Translations under genes and position numbers: made by a program | Shown: positions 16,708 to 24,557 of the stretch, piece by piece | Layout of the letters: every line of letters starts with the position of its first letter | How positions within the stretch are numbered: the stretch's first letter is position 1 | Notes under the pieces: model-generated | Database searches by the model: none | What the model was told of the DNA's origin: nothing | Seen by the model: the letters and a program-made list of their open reading frames with translations, nothing else | DNA from: Nocardia sp. XZ_19_385 | GTDB taxonomy: Bacteria > Actinomycetota > Actinomycetes > Mycobacteriales > Mycobacteriaceae | Direction: 5' to 3' | DNA length: 64,000 bases | Assembly (NCBI RefSeq): GCF_015355755.1 | Contig: NZ_JACVEE010000004.1 | Span: 558,001-622,000 of the forward strand

Positions 16708-17825
16708 AGGTGTGAGCGGACGGAGAGGGTGGCGTAGGCGCCGACCGATAGCGGATGTGCCAGGGCGGCAAGGATATCCGTGCGGTTCAGAGGCGCGGCA
16801 GTTTCGGTGGACCGGGCGAGTAGGCGGCCGGTGACGGCGGCGAGGTAGCCGGTGATCGCTGTCCGGCGTAGGCGGTCTCGGCCGCCGATTGCGGCCAATG
16901 GGGGAACCCAATAACCCAGTGCGGCAATGGCTCCCACCGCCCCGGCGGCCAAAGGTGAAGCACCGTAGGCCGACCACAGCCACCGGGTGTAGCCCGCATC
17001 GAGTTCGGTTGTGCCACTGTACATTCGGGTGCTGGCCTGCTTGCCTGCCGCGATCAGGGCTGTGCGTCTGCCACTGCGGCGGAGTGCTCGTGCGATGTCC
17101 AGATCCTCGGTCGCGCTGGCGGATACCGCGCGATGGCCGCCGATTGCCCGGTAAGCGGCGGTGTCGAATACCAGAAACTGTCCGCACGCCACCGCCATCG
17201 ACGGCCTATGACTGTGGTTGCCGACGGTGATCGGCAGCGTCGACGCCCACGACCAGCACAGCAGTGGCTGCACTAGTGCCTCGGCCGCCGAACCCACCTG
17301 CTGCGCGGGCCACGGCGACACCAATGCCACGTCGCGGCTGCGCAATTCGGATACCGCGGCGGCGATCGCGCCTGGCGCGAGTCGCACATCGGCGTCGAGG
17401 AATACCAGAACGGCGGTGTCCGCCAGTTCGGCGAGGCGAGCGCAGGCAGCCGCTTTACCGGTCCAGCCGGGGGCGGGTTCGTCCTCGGAGCGGATCACCA
17501 GAAAACGTTCGTCGGACCCGATCGCCTGCGCCGCCGCGGCACCCGTCCCATCGGAGGAGGCGTCGTCCAGGATCAGCACCCGGAGATCCGGAACCCCGGT
17601 CTGGGCCCGCAGATCGGCGATCAATGCGGGCAGCCGGTCGACCTCGTCGCGGGCCGGGATACCCACCGTCACCGGCTCCGCTACCGTGCCGGAGGACGGC
17701 AACCGCCGCACCGTCAACCGGTTGTACAGCGCGACAACACAACCGGTAACCGCGATCGCCGTGCCGGCCCGCACGATCCGCTCGGCCGGACCGATCAGCG
17801 GTGTTCCTTCACCATGCGCCACCAC
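16656..17825 (-). CDS. Family 2 glycosyltransferase, carotenoid-type (CruC/CrtQ-like)
   Basis: A 389-residue membrane-associated GT2 enzyme. An N-terminal hydrophobic segment (AGTAIAVTGCVVALY) precedes the GT-A fold: VTVGIPARDEVDRLPALIADL, LRVLILDDASSDGTG, then AVLVFLDADVRL with the DxD motif and the acceptor-side ATEDLDIARALRRSG. C-terminal hydrophobic segments follow. Its place in the operon behind cruF suggests transfer of a sugar to a carotenoid. The GTG start at 17825 gives a 31-bp overlap with lppM and has no good ribosome site, so translation may be coupled or start a little later. The 3' end is duplicated downstream. Confidence 0.78.
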   Translation of the reverse strand: MVAHGEGTPLIGPAERIVRAGTAIAVTGCVVALYNRLTVRRLPSSGTVAEPVTVGIPARDEVDRLPALIADLRAQTGVPDLRVLILDDASSDGTGAAAAQAIGSDERFLVIRSEDEPAPGWTGKAAACARLAELADTAVLVFLDADVRLAPGAIAAAVSELRSRDVALVSPWPAQQVGSAAEALVQPLLCWSWASTLPITVGNHSHRPSMAVACGQFLVFDTAAYRAIGGHRAVSASATEDLDIARALRRSGRRTALIAAGKQASTRMYSGTTELDAGYTRWLWSAYGASPLAAGAVGAIAALGYWVPPLAAIGGRDRLRRTAITGYLAAVTGRLLARSTETAAPLNRTDILAALAHPLSVGAYATLSVRSHLAHRSGTLTWKHRPMSS

Positions 17826-18544
17826 TCGCTGAGCGAGAACCGCCCGGGGGTACCCGGAGCCGGGGGATTGCGATCCATGTAGGCCATCGCGGCGACGATC
17901 GCCGCGACCGCCAGGGTGATGCCGCCGACGATGCCCGCCCAGCCCGCGAACGAGCGAGTGTTCGGGTCCGCGTAACTGACCTCGGCTCGAATCGTGGACA
18001 CCTCACCGGGCGACAGTTTCCAGGAGACGGTGGAGTCGTCCTCACGGTTGCCGTTGGTCTTGGCGACTCGCGAAGGGAACGCGACTGTGAACTGCACGTC
18101 GGAGCCGTGTGGCGGCACCGACTTCAGATCGGCCCGCCCCTCGAGGCTGACCAGATCACCGGTGCGCTGGAAGCTCAGCTGGAACATGCCCTGGCTCTGC
18201 TCCGACAGCGAGCCGAGCTGGGACACCTCACCGAAGGACAGGTCCTCGAAGAACACCTTGCTGCCCACGTACCCGTCCTGGGTGTAGGGCTCCACCCGCA
18301 CCTTTCCCGCCAGCGAGTCGGGCGCCTTCAGCTGCGGCCCTTTGTCGTTGGCGTCGGCCGGCACCACCGCGGCCACGATCCGCCCCGACACCCGGTCGTT
18401 GGACGACACACCCATCGACACCTGGACCCGCAGGCAGGCCGCGAGCATCGGCACCAGCAGCGCCGCGAGCAGCACCGCCCCTGCTATCCGCACGCCGGTG
18501 CGGCGCGGCGGTGCCAGAACCGGGGCATCGGGCTTCGTGGTCAT
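17795..18544 (-). CDS. lppM: LppM-family lipoprotein
   Basis: A 249-residue lipoprotein. The lipobox LAAC gives a modified Cys at residue 37, followed by LRVQVSMGVSSNDRVSGRIVAAVVP, characteristic of the LppM family (Rv2171 of Mycobacterium tuberculosis, linked to phagosome traffic and to lipid binding). A C-terminal membrane segment (WAGIVGGITLAVAAIVAAMAYM) and a short cytoplasmic tail with WWRMVKEHR follow. The ATG at 18544 is used; a GTG at 18559 is possible and neither has a clear Shine-Dalgarno site. It lies 18 bp after cruF and overlaps the glycosyltransferase start. Confidence 0.85.
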   Translation of the reverse strand: MTTKPDAPVLAPPRRTGVRIAGAVLLAALLVPMLAACLRVQVSMGVSSNDRVSGRIVAAVVPADANDKGPQLKAPDSLAGKVRVEPYTQDGYVGSKVFFEDLSFGEVSQLGSLSEQSQGMFQLSFQRTGDLVSLEGRADLKSVPPHGSDVQFTVAFPSRVAKTNGNREDDSTVSWKLSPGEVSTIRAEVSYADPNTRSFAGWAGIVGGITLAVAAIVAAMAYMDRNPPAPGTPGRFSLSEWWRMVKEHR

Positions 18545-18562
18545 CGGACTAGGTTGCACGGC

Positions 18563-19396
18563 TCACATCGTGCCAGGCCCGGCCCCGCAATAGCCACGCG
18601 ACAAGCCAGAGCGGACGAGCAACCCCAGCAACGGGATTCCGAGCAGCCCCATACCGACCGCCCCGTATCCCGCCGACGCAGGCAATCCGAGAAACACCGC
18701 ATGCGCCAGCGCCGACCCCAGCCAAGTCCACAAAAACACCCCGACCGGCACCGCAACCGCCGCAGGCCGCCCCGGATCAACCCACCGACCGCTGACCCGC
18801 TCCCACATCACGAGAAGGCTCGCCATCACCAACCCGACCCCGAGCCACCCCGCATAATTCGTCAACGGAATCTGCGCCAGCCCAGGCAACCCGGACTCGG
18901 TGTCACACCAGCGCCACTGACCATCGGCCACCATCTGCGGATCCAAAAACAAATCCCACCCGACCCCACCGACCGCTGTCAGCCCGATCCGCGCCACCGC
19001 CCCCCGCACCAGCAACCCGGCCACCACCCACACCGGATACAACCCACCCGTCCACGCCAACGGCACGATCAACGGCACCCCGGCAACCGCGGGCCCGATC
19101 CGATCAACCGCGTACTCATAGCACCCGAACGGAACCCCGGTCGCCGTCCCCACCACCTCGGCCAGCAGCCCCAACCCCGACACGATCACCAAAAACCCAG
19201 CGGCATACCGCCACCCACGCGTCACAACCGCATGCGCCAACGCCGTCCCCGCCGACAACAGCACCACAGCCACAGTCACCCGATCGCGGACCACTCCTTC
19301 GGTGAGCGGATAACTGATCTGCACCACAACAAGCAACAGCGCAAACGCCACCGGCACGAGTTCTGAAGTGCCAGGCAACCATCGCCTAACGCTCAC
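18563..19396 (-). CDS. cruF: CruF-like carotenoid biosynthesis membrane protein (DUF422)
   Basis: A 277-residue integral membrane protein with about seven or eight hydrophobic segments. The family signature region is seen as LGLLAEVVGTATGVPFGCYEY, then PLIVPLAWTGGLYPVWV and GGVGWDLFLDPQMVADGQWRW, matching CruF/bisanhydrobacterioruberin-hydratase-type proteins that hydrate the psi-end of linear carotenoids. The GTG start at 19396 overlaps the stop of the upstream repeat protein (GTGA). Together with the CrtO-like enzyme and the glycosyltransferase it suggests a hydroxylated and glycosylated carotenoid. Confidence 0.8.
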   Translation of the reverse strand: MSVRRWLPGTSELVPVAFALLLVVVQISYPLTEGVVRDRVTVAVVLLSAGTALAHAVVTRGWRYAAGFLVIVSGLGLLAEVVGTATGVPFGCYEYAVDRIGPAVAGVPLIVPLAWTGGLYPVWVVAGLLVRGAVARIGLTAVGGVGWDLFLDPQMVADGQWRWCDTESGLPGLAQIPLTNYAGWLGVGLVMASLLVMWERVSGRWVDPGRPAAVAVPVGVFLWTWLGSALAHAVFLGLPASAGYGAVGMGLLGIPLLGLLVRSGLSRGYCGAGPGTM

Positions 19397-20232
19397 CCCA
19401 CGACCGACTTCTCCGCCGCGTCACAGCCGACATCCCCGCGGCCCCGCCACGCCAGCGGCCGCGACTCATGCGCCTCCACCCTTGGCGTGCCGCGCGTGCC
19501 GTCGTCCACCGAGCTTCCGCTGCCCCGTAACCAACGGTCGATGTATGCAAATCGTGCACTTCTCGGTGATTCAGGGCGGTACCCGCCATTCCCGAGCAGA
19601 TTTTGCGCGCCCTGCATACGCCGCGCGCCCGCCTCATCGCCCTGCATACACCGCGCGCTCGTCTCATCGCCCTGCATACACCGCGCGCTCGTCTCATCGC
19701 CCTGCGTACGCCGCGCGCCCGTCTCGTCGAGCTGCATGCGCTGCGCGCCCGTCTCGTCGCCCTGTATTCGCCGCGCGCCTGTTTGGTCGACCTGGTTACG
19801 TTGCGTGCCTGGTTGATCGACCTGCTTACGACCAGGGCTCCGACGATCGCCACACCGGCGGCGAACTGCCGACCCGGACGGTAGGTGTCCAGCATCGCGG
19901 CCGGGCTCCGGTCGTTGCTGGCCTGTTTGGTCGAGTGGTTTGCGTTGCTGGCCTGTTTGGTCGAGCGGCTTGCGCTGCGTGCCTGTTTGGTCGAGTGGCT
20001 TGCGTTGCTGGCCTGTTTGGTCGAGTGGTTTGCGTTGCTGGCCTGTTTGGTCGAGCGGCTTGCGCTGCGTGCCTGTTTGGTCGAGTGGCTTGCGCTGTTG
20101 GCCTGTTTCGTCGAGCGGCACACGCTGCGTGCCTGTTTGGTCGAGTGGCTTGCGCTGCGTGCCCGTTTCGTCGACCTGCTTACGCCGCGCACTCGTTTCG
20201 TCGACGTGGCTCGGGCTGCGTGCGTCCGTCAT
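19393..20232 (-). CDS. Hydrophilic protein of 17 decapeptide repeats, unknown function
   Basis: A 279-residue protein. It starts with ATG overlapping the crtO-like stop (ATGA) and stops overlapping the cruF GTG (GTGA), so it is translationally locked into the operon. The N-terminal half has ten decapeptides with consensus LDQTGxQRKP; after a 30-residue non-repeat linker (RPEPGRDAGHLPSG...), seven more follow, drifting to GDETSARCMQ. The tail contains PRVEAHESRPLAWRGRGD. No signal peptide or membrane segment is seen in this frame. Differences between DNA repeat units (CAG/CAA, AAA/AAG, CCA/CCG) are silent in this frame but change residues in the other two, which supports it as the translated frame. 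No homologous family was recognised. Confidence 0.6.
   Translation of the reverse strand: MTDARSPSHVDETSARRKQVDETGTQRKPLDQTGTQRVPLDETGQQRKPLDQTGTQRKPLDQTGQQRKPLDQTGQQRKPLDQTGTQRKPLDQTGQQRKPLDQTGQQRPEPGRDAGHLPSGSAVRRRCGDRRSPGRKQVDQPGTQRNQVDQTGARRIQGDETGAQRMQLDETGARRTQGDETSARCMQGDETSARCMQGDEAGARRMQGAQNLLGNGGYRPESPRSARFAYIDRWLRGSGSSVDDGTRGTPRVEAHESRPLAWRGRGDVGCDAAEKSVVG
19621..20220 (-). repeat. 30-bp tandem repeat array within the carotenoid operon
   Basis: Seven 30-bp units (19621-19830), a 90-bp unique stretch (19831-19920), then ten units (19921-20220), all in one 30-bp register. The plus-strand unit is close to GCCTGTTTGGTCGAGTGGCT followed by a TGCG(T/C)TG(C/T)(G/T)(T/G) variant end. Units 19921-20010 and 20011-20100 form a 90-bp higher-order duplication. 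There are no spacers, so it is not a CRISPR array. Confidence 0.9.
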
Positions 20233-21794
20233 CGCTTGCGCGGCAAGGCAAACCGGTTTCGCCGAGAATCGCGCAGGAGCAGCTGGGCTGCGCTCCGGCC
20301 GCTCGCGCCCGAGACTCCACCACCGGGATGCGTTGACGCCCCGGTCAGGTACAGCCCCGGCGCACCCGGCACCCGCTGATGGGACAACTCCGGGATCGGC
20401 CGCCACATCATCATCTGATCCAGCGACATCTCGACGTGCATGACGTTGCCGCCCCGCAACCCCATCTCGCGTTCCAGATCCACCGGCGTCTGCACATGGC
20501 GCTGCAGGATGGTGCCAGCGAATCCTGGTGCGTAGGAGTCGACTTCGGCGATGATCCGGTCGGCTTCCTGCTCGGCGTGGGTGGCCCAGTCACTGCCGTC
20601 GGCCAGCTCATACGGATGCCATTGCGCCCACAGCGACAGCTGGTGCTCTCCGTCCGGAGCGATACTCGGGTCCAGCGCACTGAAGCTCATGGCCAGCACC
20701 ACCGGCCGCGGGGGCAGATCACCGGCCAGCGCAGCGCCGTGCGCGCGCCGCAGCTGCCTGCGGTCGGACACCAGGAACTGCAAACCGTGCGACGACTCCG
20801 CGAGAGAGGCCCCCGGATAGTGCGGCAGCGCACTGGTGGCCAGCCGGACCACCATGCCGATGCCGGGACCCACCCGGATGCGCGACTGCCAGTCGTCGAG
20901 CAGTTCGCTGTCGAAACCGCCAGCGCGCAACAGATCCAGCGTGGTCAGAACGTGCGTGCCCGCGATCACGGTGTCGGCCTGGAGGTTTCGGCCCGAGGCG
21001 GTAAGCACTCGCCAGCCCGCGCCCTCGCGCTGCACCGAGGTGACCTCGTCACCCGCGGAGACCACCCCACCGTCGGACTCCAGACGCGCCACCAAAGCCT
21101 TTGTCAGCGCACCACTTCCGCCGACCGCCCGCCCGGGCGGCAACTTGTGCATGAGCGCGGCGAACCCGACCATCGGCGCGGTCCCGGGCTCCGACATCGG
21201 CGGCCCGGATTGCGCACCGAACCAAGCCAGCGACGCCTTGAGTCGTTCGTCGCGAAAGTAACTGTCCAGCAGCGCGTCTCCGGGCTGCAGGAACTCGCGC
21301 GACAGCGCGCTCCCGCCGTCACTGGCATCGAGCCCCCAGAACGACCGCAGTAGCCGCCCCGGCGTGGATCGCCCGCCGAACGCGCGCATCACCCGATCGC
21401 TGCGCTCACCCCAGACATCGACGAAGCGCCGATACGCGATCGCGTCGTGCGCACCGCAGGCCGCGGCGATGGACGCGCAGGTGCGATCCAGGGCGCGATG
21501 GAAGACGATCGGCGGCGCACCGTCCACCCCCGGGGTGAAGCCCCAGGGATCGCAATCGATATAGCGCAGCCCGAACTTCCCGAGCTGGAGCTCCTCGATG
21601 ATTCCGGTATGGCGCACCATTATGTGCGCCGAGGACCCGCGATCGACCTGATGCCCCGGAAACCGCTCGACGGTCGACACCGCCCCGCCGAGCACCTCGT
21701 CGCGCTCGAGCACCTCGACCTGCTCCCCGGCCCGCGCCAGATAACAGGCCGCGACCAGCGCGTTGTGCCCCGAACCGAGCACCAGCGTCGTCAT
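20229..21794 (-). CDS. CrtO/phytoene-dehydrogenase-like FAD-dependent oxidoreductase
   Basis: A 521-residue flavoprotein. The N-terminal dinucleotide-binding motif is LGSGHNALVAACYLARAGEQ followed by VEVLERDEVLGGAV, as in CrtI/CrtO desaturases and ketolases. The C-terminal FAD-contact motif reads PGLYLTGASTHPGGGVSGASG. The mid-region KLPPGRAVGGSGALTKALVARL also fits the family. It may introduce double bonds or a keto group into a linear carotenoid. The ATG at 21794 overlaps the GNAT stop and its own stop overlaps the repeat-protein start. No phytoene synthase is nearby, so the early pathway must be elsewhere. Confidence 0.82.
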   Translation of the reverse strand: MTTLVLGSGHNALVAACYLARAGEQVEVLERDEVLGGAVSTVERFPGHQVDRGSSAHIMVRHTGIIEELQLGKFGLRYIDCDPWGFTPGVDGAPPIVFHRALDRTCASIAAACGAHDAIAYRRFVDVWGERSDRVMRAFGGRSTPGRLLRSFWGLDASDGGSALSREFLQPGDALLDSYFRDERLKASLAWFGAQSGPPMSEPGTAPMVGFAALMHKLPPGRAVGGSGALTKALVARLESDGGVVSAGDEVTSVQREGAGWRVLTASGRNLQADTVIAGTHVLTTLDLLRAGGFDSELLDDWQSRIRVGPGIGMVVRLATSALPHYPGASLAESSHGLQFLVSDRRQLRRAHGAALAGDLPPRPVVLAMSFSALDPSIAPDGEHQLSLWAQWHPYELADGSDWATHAEQEADRIIAEVDSYAPGFAGTILQRHVQTPVDLEREMGLRGGNVMHVEMSLDQMMMWRPIPELSHQRVPGAPGLYLTGASTHPGGGVSGASGRSAAQLLLRDSRRNRFALPRKR

Positions 21795-22408
21795 AGGGGG
21801 AGCCGCCGTCCCAGAATCGCGAACGGCCGAGTGTCACCTGCGAACACGAAATTCCGGACCACGTCGCTGAACCCTTCGCGTCGATACAACCGCCAAGCCC
21901 GATTGTCCTCGCCTTCCACCTCCGGCGTGGACAAAAGCACCGCGCCCTCGGGACGATTCCGCAGCAACCGGGTCAGCAGAATATTCCCCAGCCCCTGCCC
22001 CTGCGCTGCCGGATGCACATGCAACTCGGTCAATTCGAAGTAGTCCGACAGCAATTCACGCGCCGAATGCTCCGGCCACCCGTTGCGCCGCATCCCGCTG
22101 TGTACCTGCTGATGCCACCACTGGTGCGACGCGCCGCTGTACCCGTAGGCGATGGCCAGCATCGGCGCCTTGCGCAGATCGATGCGCCCGTCGTCGTCGG
22201 GCAGGAACGCGGCCACGGCCTGCCAGCCCGGGCGGGTGGTGTGCTCGGTCCACATCGGGGCCCGATGGTTCTCGGTGCCGTGCGGATAACCCATCGCGGC
22301 GACGTACACCGACAGCGCGTCGTGCAGTCGGTAGCGCAGCTCGGCGACCGAGAGGTCGACGACGACGGGTGCGGCGGCGGATTTGTGTGCGGGCTTGACT
22401 GCAGTCAT
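21791..22408 (-). CDS. GNAT-family acetyltransferase (Rv2170-like)
   Basis: A 205-residue GNAT protein. The central segment ELTELHVHPAAQGQGLGNIL carries the acetyl-CoA motif A (QGQGLG), followed by RLLRNRPEGAVLLSTPEVEGEDNRAWRLYRREGF. From memory it resembles M. tuberculosis Rv2170, which lies directly beside lppM there; here three carotenoid-related genes separate the two. It is the first gene of the minus-strand operon and faces the HEPN gene across a 137-bp divergent region. The substrate is unknown. Confidence 0.82.
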   Translation of the reverse strand: MTAVKPAHKSAAAPVVVDLSVAELRYRLHDALSVYVAAMGYPHGTENHRAPMWTEHTTRPGWQAVAAFLPDDDGRIDLRKAPMLAIAYGYSGASHQWWHQQVHSGMRRNGWPEHSARELLSDYFELTELHVHPAAQGQGLGNILLTRLLRNRPEGAVLLSTPEVEGEDNRAWRLYRREGFSDVVRNFVFAGDTRPFAILGRRLPL

Positions 22409-22545
22409 GGCTCTCGGACGAAAAAGTTGTCGGTGGGTGTCCCTATATTCAAGCGTAATTCAAACGTTCGAATGCCTGTTCGGTCCGTGCGGTGGGTGAA
22501 GAGCACTCCAGGACTCCGGGTGTCGAGGAGCGGAGGACTGGGGAA
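22409..22545. promoter_or_regulatory. Divergent promoter region with a 16-bp near-palindrome
   Basis: Between the divergent GNAT and HEPN genes lies ATTCAAACGTTCGAAT (22458-22473), symmetric except for one base pair of the arms. A related half, ATTCAAGCG, occurs just upstream. It could be an operator for a dimeric regulator acting on both directions. No clear -35/-10 elements were identified. Confidence 0.35.
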
Positions 22546-22986
22546 ATGTCTTCTCGTATGGAGCAGCCGGGGCAGCCCGGCAGGGCAGGCAAGCTGCTGA
22601 AAAGGGCGGACGGACTGCTCATGGAAGCGGCGGGGGAGGAGGATCCGCGGGAACGCTTCCGGACCGCCTATTTGGCCGCCTTGCGCGGCGCCGGCGCGGT
22701 GCTCGCGTTTACCGGGGCTGACGCCGCCCCCAGGGCCCGATCCCGCAATGCCTGGGTGCTGTTGCAGCGCGCCGCGCCCGAGTTCGTCATGTGGGCGGAT
22801 TATTTCAGCGCCCGCTCGGAATTGCGGGCCGCCCTGGAGGCCGGGCTGGACCGGGATGTCGATGATCACGAGGCCGACGAGTTCTATTCGCGGGTAGGAG
22901 CATTCCTGCACGACGTCGAAGACATGCTGACCACAGCCTCGCGTTTGCGGCCCGCACCAGGACTGAACGGGGGCTTGACCGCATAG
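22546..22986 (+). CDS. SAV_6107-type HEPN domain protein
   Basis: A 146-residue, mostly helical protein matching the SAV_6107 family of actinobacterial HEPN-like proteins. Landmarks are AGKLLKRADGLLMEAAGEEDPRERFRTAYLAALRGAGA near the N-terminus and RNAWVLLQRAAPEFVMWADYF in the middle. HEPN domains often bind nucleotides or RNA, but the R-x4-6-H catalytic pair of toxic HEPN RNases is not obvious here. The ATG at 22546 follows GGAGG by about 9 nt; a second ATG lies four codons later. It stands alone between a divergent promoter and the DUF3040 gene. Confidence 0.7.
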   Translation: MSSRMEQPGQPGRAGKLLKRADGLLMEAAGEEDPRERFRTAYLAALRGAGAVLAFTGADAAPRARSRNAWVLLQRAAPEFVMWADYFSARSELRAALEAGLDRDVDDHEADEFYSRVGAFLHDVEDMLTTASRLRPAPGLNGGLTA

Positions 22987-23133
22987 ACGCCACGCCATGA
23001 CCAGTTAGTTATGCGCGAGTAGGTGGTACGCCCCTGATCGAACTCGTATCATTGGGGTTAGATAGCCGCCAAGGTCGGCTGTTTGTCGCTTACCCGGAAG
23101 CGGCAGCCCACGTCTAGTGCCGGGGGAGGTACC

Positions 23134-23547
23134 GTGCCACTCTCCGAGCACGAGCAGCGCATGCTCGAACAGATCGAGAGCGCGCTCTATGCTGAGGATC
23201 CGAAGTTCGCCTCGTCCGTCCGCGGCGGACGTCTTCGCTCGACCTCGAGTCGCCGCAGACTCCAGGCCGCGGCTTTGTTTGTCCTCGGCCTGGTTCTGCT
23301 TGTCGCCGGCATCGCTTTGCCGAAGCTCGGCGGCTTCCCGATCATCAGCTTGATCGGTTTCATCGTCATGTTCGGAGCCGGCGTCCTGCTGTTGCTCGGC
23401 AGCTCGAAGGGTGGCGCGGTCTCGGCCGAAACGTCCTCGGGTGGCTCGGGTGGCGGCGGTGCGAGCGGATCCGGCCGAGGTAAGAAGTCCGGTGGGTTCT
23501 CCGAACGTATGGAGGACCGCTTCCGGAGGCGCTTCGAACAAGAGTAG
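23134..23547 (+). CDS. DUF3040 membrane protein (Rv2169c-like)
   Basis: A 137-residue protein of the DUF3040 family. The opening VPLSEHEQRMLEQIESALYAEDPKFAS is the family signature. Two membrane segments follow (about residues 47-67 and 71-91), then a Gly/Ser-rich linker and a basic tail ending RMEDRFRRRFEQE. The start is the GTG at 23134 with GGGGGAGG four to five bases upstream. It lies immediately before mraZ, the same neighbourhood as Rv2169c in M. tuberculosis. Its function is unknown. Confidence 0.85.
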   Translation: MPLSEHEQRMLEQIESALYAEDPKFASSVRGGRLRSTSSRRRLQAAALFVLGLVLLVAGIALPKLGGFPIISLIGFIVMFGAGVLLLLGSSKGGAVSAETSSGGSGGGGASGSGRGKKSGGFSERMEDRFRRRFEQE

Positions 23548-23590
23548 GTATGCGCCTTCGGGCCCATCCTGAATATCTCTACCGCAGCGG

Positions 23591-23619
23591 CGACGTCGCA
23601 CCGATCGGGTGCGACGTCG
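23591..23619 (+). terminator. Hairpin after the DUF3040 gene
   Basis: A perfect 12-bp inverted repeat CGACGTCGCACC (23591-23602) / GGTGCGACGTCG (23608-23619) with a 5-nt loop. The following sequence TCGTCTCATGTCTG is only mildly T-rich. It separates DUF3040 from the dcw cluster and probably acts as its terminator. Confidence 0.65.
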
Positions 23620-23854
23620 TCGTCTCATGTCTGCACCCGCCCGGCCCGACCCGGGCCCTCCCATCTTTCTCCACACCGCCCCACCGGATTCCCCCACTCC
23701 GACCCACGCCTGATGCGGTTGCTGGGTGTTTCCGGGCGATCAGCCACGGCCACACCGCGTGTCGGCGGAACACGCGAAAGCTCTGTACCACCGTGATAGC
23801 TGTGATGACCTGCGGAATCCCGAAACCGGGGAGGGAGATCACCCCGGTATTCGA

Positions 23855-23885
23855 TTGAAAGTGGGGGAAAGTGGGGTAATGTGGA
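23855..23885 (+). promoter_or_regulatory. mraZ (dcw) promoter with three MraZ boxes
   Basis: Three direct repeats GTGGG, GTGGG, GTGGA begin at 23861, 23871 and 23881, exactly 10 bp apart, which is the arrangement bound by the ring-shaped MraZ protein. They overlap a plausible promoter: -35 TTGAAA (23855-23860), 16-bp spacer, -10 TAATGT (23877-23882). Binding would block the promoter, giving mraZ autorepression. An inverted repeat ACCGGGG / CCCCGGT (23825-23831, 23842-23848) lies just upstream. The rest of the 23620-23942 gap shows no gene. Confidence 0.75.
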
Positions 23886-23942
23886 GCGCGCACTACAGGA
23901 GAGGCCATCCAGGCGAGGTGATCCAGTAGGGAGGTATCGGGG

Positions 23943-24374
23943 TTGTTTCTCGGTACCTACACACCTCGGTTGGACGACAAGGGGCGACTCACGTTGCCTG
24001 CGAAGTTTCGAGACGATCTGGCGGGAGGGTTGATGGTCACGAAAGGTCAGGACCATAGCCTTGCCGTGTATCCCAAAGATGAATTCACCGCGCTCGCTCG
24101 CCGGGCCGCGGCGGCGTCTCGAAGCAATCCGCAGGCTCGCGCGTTCGTCCGGGCACTCGCCGCCGGAACGGATGAACAACGTCTGGATGCGCAGGGCCGG
24201 ATCGTGTTGTCAGCCGAGCATCGTCGCTACGCGAACCTGGATAAGGATTGCGTGGTCATCGGCTCGGTCGACTTCCTCGAAATATGGGATAAGCAGGCGT
24301 GGGAGTCCTACCTCGCCGAGAACGAGGAGGATTACGCGCAAGCGAGAGACGAGTCGCTGGGCGGAATCTTCTAG
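23943..24374 (+). CDS. mraZ: Transcriptional regulator MraZ
   Basis: A 143-residue protein with two SpoVT/AbrB-like halves: [20 protein letters not shown] and, in the second half, [19 protein letters not shown]. Both carry the D-x-K/Q-G-R DNA-binding signature. MraZ binds repeats in its own promoter and controls the dcw operon. The start is a TTG at 23943, supported by AGGGAGG about 8 nt upstream and by family alignment (MFLGTY...). The three boxes at 23861-23885 are its likely operator. A 183-bp gap separates it from rsmH. Confidence 0.95.
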   Translation: MFLGTYTPRLDDKGRLTLPAKFRDDLAGGLMVTKGQDHSLAVYPKDEFTALARRAAAASRSNPQARAFVRALAAGTDEQRLDAQGRIVLSAEHRRYANLDKDCVVIGSVDFLEIWDKQAWESYLAENEEDYAQARDESLGGIF

Positions 24375-24557
24375 CCCCGAAACAACGAGTGCCACGCGGC
24401 CTCTGCCCGGACACGGACCCTGACGTACTTCCCCGACGCCAGGTGCCAGTTCGGTCAGAGACCACGCGGCATTCGTTTTCGAAAAGCAGCTTTCTCAACC
24501 CACGCCGCCGAGCCGTAGGCGGTGCGCAACGATGCGAGGCAGATCCGGGAGGTCGAG

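Noticed and set aside
19621..20220. CRISPR array
   Set aside because: The 30-bp units are directly adjacent without spacers and are protein-coding; no cas genes are nearby.
19368..20379. Long plus-strand frames opposite the repeat-protein gene
   Set aside because: They stay open only because the 30-bp repeat has no stop in any frame. The minus-strand frame is coupled to both neighbours and carries the silent-change pattern.
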